Origin: an uncultured Collinsella sp. | Lineage (GTDB): Bacteria > Actinomycetota > Coriobacteriia > Coriobacteriales > Coriobacteriaceae | Reading direction: 5' to 3' | Length of the DNA: 13,103 bases | Assembly: GCA_958403395.1 (NCBI GenBank) | Contig: CATXXF010000050.1 | Location: 1-13,103, forward strand | Shown here: in pieces, positions 6,384 through 12,187 of the stretch | Numbering within the stretch: the first letter of the stretch is position 1 | Layout of the letters: every line of letters begins with the position of its first letter | The notes under the pieces: model-generated | The model's database searches: none | The model's input: the letters and a program-made list of their open reading frames with translations, nothing else | What the model was told of the DNA's origin: nothing | Program-made: the position numbers and the translations under genes

Positions 6384-8336
6384 CTACAGGTTCTTGACAC
6401 CCATCGCGCGCATGGCGTTCAGGATGGCGATGATCGCCACGCCTACGTCGCCGAACACGGCAAGCCACATGTTGGCGATGCCCAGCGCTGCCAGCACAAG
6501 GATCAGCAGCTTAACGCCCAGCGCAAAGATGATGTTCTGCCAGACAATCGCCATGGTCTTGCGCGCCACGCGGATCGCGCGGGAAATGTTGGACGGCTTG
6601 TCATCCATGAGCACAACATCGGCGGCCTCAATCGCGGCGTCGGAACCCATAGCGCCCATGGCAATGCCAACGTCTGCGCGGGTGAGTACGGGCGCATCGT
6701 TGATGCCGTCGCCGACAAAGGCGAGCTTGCCCTTGCCCGATTCGGCTGCCAGCAATGCCTCGACGCGCTCGACCTTGTCGCCCGGCAGCAGCTGCGCGTG
6801 GAACTCGTCGAGCCCTAGCTGCTTGGCCACCGCGGCAGCCACTTCCTCGCGGTCGCCCGTGAGCATGACGGTACGTTTGATGCCAGCGGTGTGCAGGTCA
6901 CAGATCGTCTGTTCGGCATCGGCCTTTACGGTGTCGGCAATTACGATGTGGCCGACATACACGCCGTCCACGAGTACGTGGAGGATTGTGCCGACAACCT
7001 CGCAATCGGGCGCTTCGACTCCGGCCGCGGCGAGCATCTTTGCGTTGCCAACGACGACGTGCTTGCCGTCGATGGTTGCCGTCACGCCGTGGCCCGCGTC
7101 GTTGGCGGAGTTGCTAACGCGCTTGGGGTCGACCTCGCCCTGGTAGGCGACACGTACGGACTGCGCGATGGGGTGATCGGAGAACGACTCAGCAAGGGCT
7201 GCGACTTCGAGCAACGACTGCTCGGTATAGCCGGCCTCGGGGTGTACCGCGACCACCGAGAACGTGCCGTTGGTGAGGGTGCCCGTCTTGTCAAAGACGA
7301 CGGTGTCCACGTCGGCGAGCGTCTCGAGGTAGTTAGAACCCTTGATGAGAACGCCCAGCTTGGACGCGCCGCCGATGCCGCCAAAGAAGCTGAGCGGGAC
7401 GCTGATCACCAACGCGCACGGGCAGCTGACGACCAGGAAAGTCAGGCCGCGCAGGATCCAGTCGGACCAGGCGCCGGTGATTAGGCCGCCGCCGAGCGCG
7501 AGCACCGCGGCCGCGCCGGTGACGGCGGGCGTGTAGACGCGGGCAAAGCGCGTGATGAAGTTCTCGGTACGCGCCTTCTTTTCGCTGGCGTTTTCTACGA
7601 GCTCCAGGACGCGCGCGACAGTGGACTCGCCAAATGGCTTGGTGGTGCGCACGTGGATGAGCCCCGTCATGTTGATGCAGCCGCTGATGATATCGTCGCC
7701 GGACTTGGCGGGGCGGGGGACTGACTCGCCCGTGAGCGCGGCGGTGTCGAGTTGCGTCTCGCCCTCGACGATGACGCCGTCGATGGGCACGCGCTCACCG
7801 GGCTTGACCACGATCACGGTGCCGACGGCGATGTCATCGGGGAAGACCTGTTCGAGCGTGCCGTCGGGCTGCTCGACGTTAGCGTAGTCGGGCGCGATGT
7901 CCATCATGGCACTGATCGACTTGCGGCTCTTGCCCACGGCGTACGCCTGGAACAGCTCGCCGACCTGGTAGAACAGCATGACGGCGGCGCCTTCGGCCAT
8001 GTGCGGGTCGGTATCGGGGAAGAGCACCATGGCAAACGCGCCGATGGTCGCGACTGCCATAAGGAAACTCTCGTCGAAGGCCTTGCCGCGGCGGATGTTA
8101 TTGAATGCCTTTTGCAGCACGTCGTAGCCGGCAATCAAAAACGGTATGAGGAACAGCATAAAGCTGGCGTAGATGTCGCCCGGGGTACCGAATGCGGCGG
8201 TGAGGGTGCCGAACTCATCGAGGGCGTACACCACGGCAAAAATGCCCAGCGCTACCAGGATGCGGTTGCGCTTATGCTCGAGTGACTCTTTCTTCTTGCG
8301 CTTCTTCTTTTTCTTCTTGGGGTCGGCGGTGGCCAT
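6384..8336 (-). CDS. P1B-2 type heavy-metal-exporting P-type ATPase (Zn/Cd/Pb), lacking an HMA domain
   Basis: Membrane pump of the ZntA/CadA class that drives Zn2+, Cd2+ or Pb2+ out of the cell using ATP. The 650 residues contain the actuator TGES loop (202-205), metal-path motif SCPC (304-307), phosphorylation motif DKTGT (349-353), the SDHP motif with H388, TGDR (493-496) and GDGINDAP (542-549). K609 and D630 (FGDVG) in the last helices match the conserved Lys and Asp of P1B-2 pumps, favouring Zn/Cd over Cu. The start at 8336 is set by GGGAGGA 8 nt upstream. The N-terminus has no HMA domain but a basic run (KKKKKKRKKK, 7-16) directly before the first helix. A separate HMA protein is encoded just upstream. 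The gene follows its own ArsR-type operator. Confidence 0.95.
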   Translation of the reverse strand: MATADPKKKKKKRKKKESLEHKRNRILVALGIFAVVYALDEFGTLTAAFGTPGDIYASFMLFLIPFLIAGYDVLQKAFNNIRRGKAFDESFLMAVATIGAFAMVLFPDTDPHMAEGAAVMLFYQVGELFQAYAVGKSRKSISAMMDIAPDYANVEQPDGTLEQVFPDDIAVGTVIVVKPGERVPIDGVIVEGETQLDTAALTGESVPRPAKSGDDIISGCINMTGLIHVRTTKPFGESTVARVLELVENASEKKARTENFITRFARVYTPAVTGAAAVLALGGGLITGAWSDWILRGLTFLVVSCPCALVISVPLSFFGGIGGASKLGVLIKGSNYLETLADVDTVVFDKTGTLTNGTFSVVAVHPEAGYTEQSLLEVAALAESFSDHPIAQSVRVAYQGEVDPKRVSNSANDAGHGVTATIDGKHVVVGNAKMLAAAGVEAPDCEVVGTILHVLVDGVYVGHIVIADTVKADAEQTICDLHTAGIKRTVMLTGDREEVAAAVAKQLGLDEFHAQLLPGDKVERVEALLAAESGKGKLAFVGDGINDAPVLTRADVGIAMGAMGSDAAIEAADVVLMDDKPSNISRAIRVARKTMAIVWQNIIFALGVKLLILVLAALGIANMWLAVFGDVGVAIIAILNAMRAMGVKNL

Positions 8337-8359
8337 GACTCGTATCCTCCCATTTGAAT

Positions 8360-8379
8360 GTATGAACACTCGCTCATAT
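8360..8379 (-). promoter_or_regulatory. ArsR-type operator in the ATPase leader
   Basis: GTATGAACACTCGCTCATAT differs at three of 20 positions from the operator at 9099-9118 in front of arsR. On the coding strand it is preceded by the same 14 bases (AAATTATATGAGCG, the last ones being part of the operator). It ends 23 nt before the ATPase start codon. No clear -35/-10 pair for the ATPase is evident, so the operator may act on a local promoter or on readthrough. Confidence 0.75.
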
Positions 8380-8392
8380 AATTTCGCGAGCA

Positions 8393-8415
8393 AAGGCCGC
8401 GGCAATCGCGGCCTT
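8393..8415 (-). terminator. Hairpin after the HMA gene (terminator or attenuator)
   Basis: A perfect 9-bp stem, AAGGCCGCG (8393-8401) with CGCGGCCTT (8407-8415), has a 5-nt loop. Read on the - strand it is followed by TGCTCG, so the U-tract is weak. A smaller hairpin (8417-8422 with 8429-8434) sits between it and the HMA stop codon. It would reduce readthrough from arsR-HMA into the ATPase gene. Confidence 0.55.
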
Positions 8416-8436
8416 GCAGGTTGGCGTAAACCTGGG

Positions 8437-8655
8437 CTAGAGAATGATCTCGCAGTCCGGCTCGGCGTCGGCCGTAAACTCTACAACGCGGTTGAGCACC
8501 TCGTCGAACTCAGCATCATCAGCCTCGAGCGTCAGCTTCTGGGTCATAAAGTTGACGGACACGGATTTGACGCCCTCGAGCTTGGCCAGCTCGTCCTGAA
8601 GCTCACGCGCGCAGTTGGCGCAGTCGATCTCGTCGAGTTTAAACTGCTTTTTCAT
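8437..8655 (-). CDS. Free-standing heavy-metal-associated (HMA) domain protein
   Basis: Small cytosolic metal-binding protein with a ferredoxin-like HMA fold, as in CopZ or the N-terminal domains of metal ATPases. The 72 residues contain IDCANCARELQDEL, with the metal-binding pair C12 and C15. The rest (GVKSVSVNF, LTLEADDAEF) matches the expected strand and helix pattern. It ends in an acidic tail containing another Cys (about C68, PDCEIIL). AAAGGAA lies about 6 nt before the start codon. It sits between arsR and the HMA-less ATPase, so it probably supplies or buffers metal for that pump. Which metal is not fixed by the sequence; the company of a P1B-2 pump favours Zn or Cd over Cu. Confidence 0.92.
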   Translation of the reverse strand: MKKQFKLDEIDCANCARELQDELAKLEGVKSVSVNFMTQKLTLEADDAEFDEVLNRVVEFTADAEPDCEIIL

Positions 8656-8718
8656 GGTGGGTTCCTTTCTCTGTATTTGCGGCTTGGGTGCAGGCCGCGC
8701 TGGTACCGTGGTTGGTCG

Positions 8719-9084
8719 CTATTCGCAGATGTGGCTCATGCCTTGGTTGAGCATGGTGTAGACGTGGTCGTCGGCGAGCGAGTAGAGGATATTGCGCCCG
8801 TCGCGCCGGAATTTAACCAGGTGCGACTGCTTGAGTGTGCGCAGCTGGTGCGACACCGCGGACTGCGAGGTTTCGGTCGCTTCGGCGATGTCTGCCACGC
8901 AGAGCTCGCGGCCCATGAGGGCATAGAGGATCTTGATGCGCGTGGTGTCGCTGAAGACCTTGAACAGGTCGGCGAGGTCGTAGAGAAGCTCCTCGTCGGG
9001 AAGGTCCTCGGGCGAGCAGGTGGTCGGGATCGCGGGTTCGGTGGCCTCGATGTCGGGTTTCGTTTCATCAACGCGGATGCTCAT
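8719..9084 (-). CDS. ArsR/SmtB-family metal-sensing repressor (zinc/cadmium type)
   Basis: Dimeric winged-helix repressor released from DNA by metal binding. The 121 residues contain the core FSDTTRIKILYAL (44-56), the alpha3 segment ELCVADIAEA (60-69) with one cysteine (C62; CadC has two), the recognition helix TSQSAVSHQLRTLKQSHLV (72-90) and a wing (RRDGRNILYSL). The C-terminal helix carries D105, H107, H118 and E121, with exactly the spacing of the SmtB/CzrA alpha5 zinc site (D104, H106, H117, E120). Zn2+ is the likely main inducer, possibly also Cd2+. A 28-residue acidic N-terminal tail contains C23. It starts at 9084 with AAAGGA 7 nt upstream. It is first in a - strand unit with the HMA gene and probably represses itself through the two operators upstream. 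Confidence 0.95.
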   Translation of the reverse strand: MSIRVDETKPDIEATEPAIPTTCSPEDLPDEELLYDLADLFKVFSDTTRIKILYALMGRELCVADIAEATETSQSAVSHQLRTLKQSHLVKFRRDGRNILYSLADDHVYTMLNQGMSHICE

Positions 9085-9097
9085 TGCAATATCCTTT

Positions 9098-9158
9098 CAT
9101 ATGAACATGCGCTCATATAATTTACTTTCGATTATATGAGTGCATGTTCATATGTCAA
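9098..9158 (-). promoter_or_regulatory. Consensus promoter of arsR with two mirrored ArsR operators
   Basis: On the - strand, TTGACA (9153-9158) and TATAAT (9131-9136) are separated by 16 bp, a full consensus sigma-70 promoter. Operator 2 (9134-9153, ATATGAGTGCATGTTCATAT) fills the spacer. Operator 1 (9099-9118, ATATGAACATGCGCTCATAT) lies between the promoter and the arsR start codon. The two form an inverted pair (9098-9120 and 9132-9154) with one mismatch in 23 and an 11-bp spacer. Each has ATATGA/TCATAT ends like SmtB/CzrA sites. Confidence 0.9.
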
Positions 9159-9240
9159 TGACGTTCAGGTAATTCGTTGTACAAAATGATGGGGAATAGT
9201 GGACGAGATCCCGGACTGAGCGTTTTTTGATAGTCGATGC

Positions 9241-9285
9241 CAAGGTGGGCACCCTCGTGCCGTGCAAAAAATGGAGTATTCTGCA
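9241..9285 (+). repeat. GAGTATT-type repeat, copy A
   Basis: This 45-bp stretch begins CAAGGTGGGCACCCTCG and contains GTGCAAAAAATGGAGTATTC. It matches the reverse strand of 9451-9495 at 35 of 45 positions with no gap. The short peptide in one frame (CRAKNGVFCN) is one I recall from spurious Collinsella annotations, which suggests a dispersed repeat; this could not be checked. Confidence 0.65.
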
Positions 9286-9450
9286 ACTATAGGGGGTCCG
9301 CTAATTTATTGCAGGTCATATAATGCAGTTCAAGAGTTATCTTAGGGTGTTAATCCGATGAGTTCTTCCTCAAATGTTGCCAAACGTTGCCGTTCTATAG
9401 CGATTTTGCTTCTTACTTGAATTAACTTGTGGGTGCTGGAGGGCCGACCC

Positions 9451-9495
9451 TGCTGAATACTCGCAATTTTGCACATCGCTAGGGTACCCACCTTG
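9451..9495 (-). repeat. GAGTATT-type repeat, copy B, inverted relative to copy A
   Basis: Read on the - strand it begins CAAGGTGGGTACCCTAG and contains GTGCAAAATTGCGAGTATTC. It is 35/45 identical to copy A without gaps and begins 10 bp beyond the nuclease stop codon. Confidence 0.65.
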
Positions 9496-9504
9496 TTAGC
9501 CGGC

Positions 9505-10695
9505 CTAGTTTCCGGCCCCGAAGACCCTGCCCTCGGGCGTGAGGCTGCTTGTTTGGGCAAATGATGGGTTGTCGGATTCGACAGTCTGCATGTCATCGAT
9601 TGTCGGAACTTCATTAATTGTCGGGTCATCCAGCGTGATGCCTTCGAGCGTTGCTTTTTCGAGGTCGATTCGTTGACGCTCTTCGGAATCCTGGCGAAGC
9701 TGCTTCTGAATTTGCTTTTTCTCTTCTATAAACCTTCTGAGCACAAACTGTCTCAGGTCCTCTTGCATGATTTGAAAGTCTTTTGGCAGACGCGAGGGGC
9801 GTACGCCCTCTTTCCGCTGGATTGCTTCCATGACCCTAACAAAAGAGCTGGCATGCATAAAGGAATAACGGCTGACGGTGATGATTCCGTACCCCATGGA
9901 CGCAAGTGCATTCTTGCGCTCCTCATCGATGGCGCGGTCTTCTTCCGCGTCATGATAAAAACCGTTGTATTCAATGTCTGTGCGAGATTTCTTTAGATAC
10001 GCATCCATAAAGAACTTTTTGCGTCTCGTGAGATTCTTTGCGGCAGTGGTGACCTGCACCTCGTAATCGGTCTCAATTCCCTTAATACCAAGCCCTCCTT
10101 CGCTTTTGGGCAGCGTTAGCATCATGACAAATGCCGTTTCCATGGGAGACCGGCATCCGTCGCGTACACATTGGATCGCCTTTCGGGCAAGGGCCAGACC
10201 GTCGCATCTGGTAATGGAATTAAAGAACTGCTTTAACCTCTCGGTCGAGGTGAGCGCGAAACGCTCGGTATAGGAGGTGGAAGAGTCGGTTCCAAGGGAA
10301 TAAGCGCCGCACAGTTCAAAATAGTACTCCACTAGTTCGCGAAAAGAAAGATAGGTGGCGGCCTGAAGTGCGCAAAGCTCAACGCCAACAATGAAGATGC
10401 CATCTTCAAGCTCTATAAAGCGTGAGTTCGAGAATCGTTTTGAAGACACGTGGCATTGACAGTTCATTGCATAGCGCGCATTCCTGCGATGAAACACCAT
10501 CACCTCGAGGCAATCATTTGCATCGAGGGAAACATCATGTTTGGTGAGCCATTCTGCGGCTGCGTCAAGGAGCGTTACGGTGGGACATGATTCGTAAATC
10601 GCGGTAGGGTTACAGGACTCGATGCCTTTCGCAGACACCGAATGCGCGGCCTGGTAGACCGCTTTTGCAGTGGTATGTGACAATACGATACTCAT
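9505..10695 (-). CDS. Probable PD-(D/E)XK endonuclease (DUF559-like) with unknown N-terminal domain
   Basis: I recognise the C-terminal half but not the whole gene. The 396-residue protein has a region SPMETAFV (183-190) followed by KFFMDAYLKKSRTDIEYNGFYHD (split here at about 227-249). This matches the DUF559/Vsr-like nuclease pattern: E186, D231, E242, H248, then D257 and a GYGIITVSRYSF strand (268-279). It probably cuts or nicks DNA. Residues 1-135 (SHTTAKAVYQAAH, a conserved-looking HRRNARY at 69-75, and a segment ending YYFELCG) resemble the N-terminal part of actinobacterial AbiEi/DUF559 fusions in layout only. Residues about 305-350 form a charged coiled coil and the last 45 are acidic. 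The gene is AT-richer than its neighbours and flanked by repeats, suggesting transfer. There is no Shine-Dalgarno sequence; TATATA lies 3-8 nt before ATG, which would fit a leaderless transcript. No partner methylase or toxin gene is adjacent. Confidence 0.7.
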   Translation of the reverse strand: MSIVLSHTTAKAVYQAAHSVSAKGIESCNPTAIYESCPTVTLLDAAAEWLTKHDVSLDANDCLEVMVFHRRNARYAMNCQCHVSSKRFSNSRFIELEDGIFIVGVELCALQAATYLSFRELVEYYFELCGAYSLGTDSSTSYTERFALTSTERLKQFFNSITRCDGLALARKAIQCVRDGCRSPMETAFVMMLTLPKSEGGLGIKGIETDYEVQVTTAAKNLTRRKKFFMDAYLKKSRTDIEYNGFYHDAEEDRAIDEERKNALASMGYGIITVSRYSFMHASSFVRVMEAIQRKEGVRPSRLPKDFQIMQEDLRQFVLRRFIEEKKQIQKQLRQDSEERQRIDLEKATLEGITLDDPTINEVPTIDDMQTVESDNPSFAQTSSLTPEGRVFGAGN

Positions 10696-11047
10696 GGTAT
10701 ATATCGTGTCAGCTAATGCCGTGTTGACGGCGCTGAGTGGAAAAGCCGTTTTAGAGGTCTAACCAAATGCTGTCCAAAAGCTTGACGCAATTATGAGTTG
10801 GTATGCCCTAAATAAACGTTTTCGCAGCTCGGCTATAGCATAGAAATACTCAATTGCTGCACATTTGATAGTGATGCATCACCATCCGACAACGAATTAC
10901 GTGTCGGGAATTGGCCGAAATCGTTCGCAATGAGTGTTCAGAATTTGTGATGGCAGATCTATCTGTGGAACGTAGGGCGGCCCCGCTGCGGGGTTTTCCG
11001 CTGCGAGGCCGCTCGTGATCTACCCCCGGGGTTTGTCGCAGGCGTTT
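10696..11047. other. AT-richer intergenic stretch with palindromes and a third repeat copy
   Basis: No supported gene. Contents: a candidate -10 (TATATA, 10698-10703, - strand) for the nuclease; a diverged repeat copy (10844-10864, - strand, TGCAGCAATTGAGTATT); a perfect 12-bp palindrome GTGATGCATCAC (10871-10882); a hairpin with arms CCGACA/TGTCGG (10886-10891/10902-10907); and a GC-rich nested hairpin (10977-10982 with 11007-11012, containing CCCCG-CTG-CGGGG followed by TTTT on the + strand). The last could end the exonuclease transcript arriving from the right, although it has no U-tract in that direction. Confidence 0.55.
10844..10864 (-). repeat. GAGTATT-type repeat, diverged copy C
   Basis: On the - strand, TGCAGCAATTGAGTATT aligns with TGCAAAATTGCGAGTATT of copy B, allowing two one-base gaps. 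Like copy A, it is followed by CTATAG six bases after GAGTATT. It lies about 150 bp upstream of the nuclease start. Confidence 0.4.
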
Positions 11048-12016
11048 CTACTTGGCAAACAGGTTCTTGAGGTTGAACTCGGCTTGGACGGTGCGGAGCA
11101 TGAGGTCGGTGTCGTCGAGGCCCAGATGCTGCTCGTTGGCGTCGGCGGCGAGGGTGCCACGGCGGCGCGCCCAGTTCTCGAGCGCGGCGGGCGCGGACTC
11201 GCGGGGGAGCGAGCGCACGTCGGCGTCCAAGCTGCGGCAGATCTGGCGCGAATCGATGACGATGATCTTGCCGGCGCGGCGTGCCTCGGCGTAGCCGTCC
11301 AGGTGGATCTTGAACCAGCTGTCCTCAAAGGCGGCGTTGTGTGCCATGTACGGGTACTTCTTCATAAGCTTGAGCAGCTGCTTTTGCAGCTCTTTGTTCT
11401 CGCGGAAGGGCGTTTTGCCGTCGATGTCGTCCCAGGTGATGTGGTGGATATTCGACAGCGGCACATCCTCGCCGCGGTAGATATCGGGCAGGCCGCAGTA
11501 GTGTGCCTCGGCGTCGTGCGGGACGGCGTCGCTGGTGAGCTCCATGATCTCCCAGCCCACGTTGATGATGTAGCCGCGCTCGGGTGCACGGCCGGTGGTC
11601 TCGATATCGATACCGAGCACGGTGCCTTGGATGGGCTTGCGCGCGTAGGCGACGCCGAGCGCGTCGCGGTCGCCGCGGATTTCGCGCATGACGGACGCGG
11701 CGGTGCGTTTTTGCATCTTGCCGATGGCGGCGCAGGTGTCGGCATCGGACAGGCCGCGCGAAAGCGTCGCGGGCGTCACGTTGCGCAGACGTGCCTCGCC
11801 AATCTGGTCGCACAGGTCGCGGTTGCGGTCGGCCAGGTCGCGCACGGTGGCAAAGTCGAAGCCGGGGTCGCCCTCGGCGGTAAAGTACTCGGTCTCGAGC
11901 ACCTTAAGGGCCTCTTCGCCCTTCTGGCGCTCGGACTCCATGGCGCCGTGATCGCCATAGATAAACATGGGGATAAACGGCTGGCGCTCGTATTCGAGTG
12001 CTTGCGAAACGTTCAT
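11048..12016 (-). CDS. DEDDh-family 3'-5' exonuclease (DnaQ/RNase T-like)
   Basis: Probable 3'-5' exonuclease acting on DNA or RNA ends. In the 322 residues, Exo I is LGIDIETTG (134-142) with D137 and E139, Exo II is AHNAAFEDSWF (225-235) with D232, and Exo III is HLGLDDTD (297-304) with H297 and D302, so all four acids and the histidine of the DEDDh group are present. AAGGAG lies 6 nt before ATG 12016; the longer frame from 12094 lacks such support. The exonuclease domain spans about 130-310. Residues 1-130 are a charged, helical-looking extension of unknown role. It has no polymerase domain and is shorter than PolC, so it is a stand-alone proofreading or processing enzyme. It is transcribed divergently from the metal exporter gene, and its own promoter is not clear. 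Confidence 0.88.
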   Translation of the reverse strand: MNVSQALEYERQPFIPMFIYGDHGAMESERQKGEEALKVLETEYFTAEGDPGFDFATVRDLADRNRDLCDQIGEARLRNVTPATLSRGLSDADTCAAIGKMQKRTAASVMREIRGDRDALGVAYARKPIQGTVLGIDIETTGRAPERGYIINVGWEIMELTSDAVPHDAEAHYCGLPDIYRGEDVPLSNIHHITWDDIDGKTPFRENKELQKQLLKLMKKYPYMAHNAAFEDSWFKIHLDGYAEARRAGKIIVIDSRQICRSLDADVRSLPRESAPAALENWARRRGTLAADANEQHLGLDDTDLMLRTVQAEFNLKNLFAK

Positions 12017-12077
12017 AGACTGCTCCTTGGACGGGCCGCGTCGCGCGGCTCGGTGGCATTGAGTTATGGCGAGATGA

Positions 12078-12138
12078 TAGTTTACCATGGGCAACTATTG
12101 GCACCACGCCTAGGTCAACTACAATACCCTAGTTGACC
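12078..12138. promoter_or_regulatory. Exporter promoter with four GGNNAACTW half-sites
   Basis: On the + strand, TTGGCA (12098-12103) and TACAAT (12120-12125) with 16-bp spacing form a good sigma-70 promoter. Overlapping the -10 is a perfect inverted repeat, GGTCAACTA (12113-12121) and TAGTTGACC (12130-12138) with an 8-bp spacer, extended by CCTA/TAGG outside (12109-12112, 12141-12144). Upstream lie two one-mismatch copies, TAGTTTACC (12078-12086) and GGGCAACTA (12089-12097). The half-sites match those in front of the DtxR-family gene, so metal-dependent repression is likely. Confidence 0.7.
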
Positions 12139-12187
12139 GCTAGGACTTTTACAATGCTGCCGAAAGACACGAAAGGTTCCATCCTTC

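Larger units (their letters stand above)
9159..9504. other. AT-richer intergenic stretch with no supported gene
   Basis: The region lies between the arsR promoter and the end of the nuclease gene. It contains the two repeat copies listed separately (9241-9285 and 9451-9495). The translations I considered, including a 95-residue - strand frame ending at 9342, run through the repeats or the nuclease end. A small hairpin GGCAC-CCTC-GTGCC occurs at 9248-9261. Confidence 0.6.

Noticed and set aside
6210..6818. 202-residue + strand frame starting in the large palindrome
   Set aside because: It is antisense to the ATPase 3' end and its start lies in the palindromic region.
8173..9120. 315-residue + strand frame across the HMA and arsR genes
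   Set aside because: It runs antisense through three recognised features, including the HMA CxxC motif and the ArsR helix-turn-helix.
9342..9629. 95-residue - strand frame overlapping the nuclease end (MCKIASIQQG...)
   Set aside because: Part of it is the translation of repeat copy B and part overlaps the nuclease in another frame. No ribosome-binding site or known motif supports it.
10743..10760. GTTTTAGAG sequence resembling the start of type II CRISPR repeats
   Set aside because: It occurs once, with no repeats, spacers or cas genes around it.
12095..12187. Manganese riboswitch (yybP-ykoY) in front of the exporter
   Set aside because: The leader after the predicted promoter is only about 55 nt and lacks the conserved junction sequences; protein half-sites are present instead.
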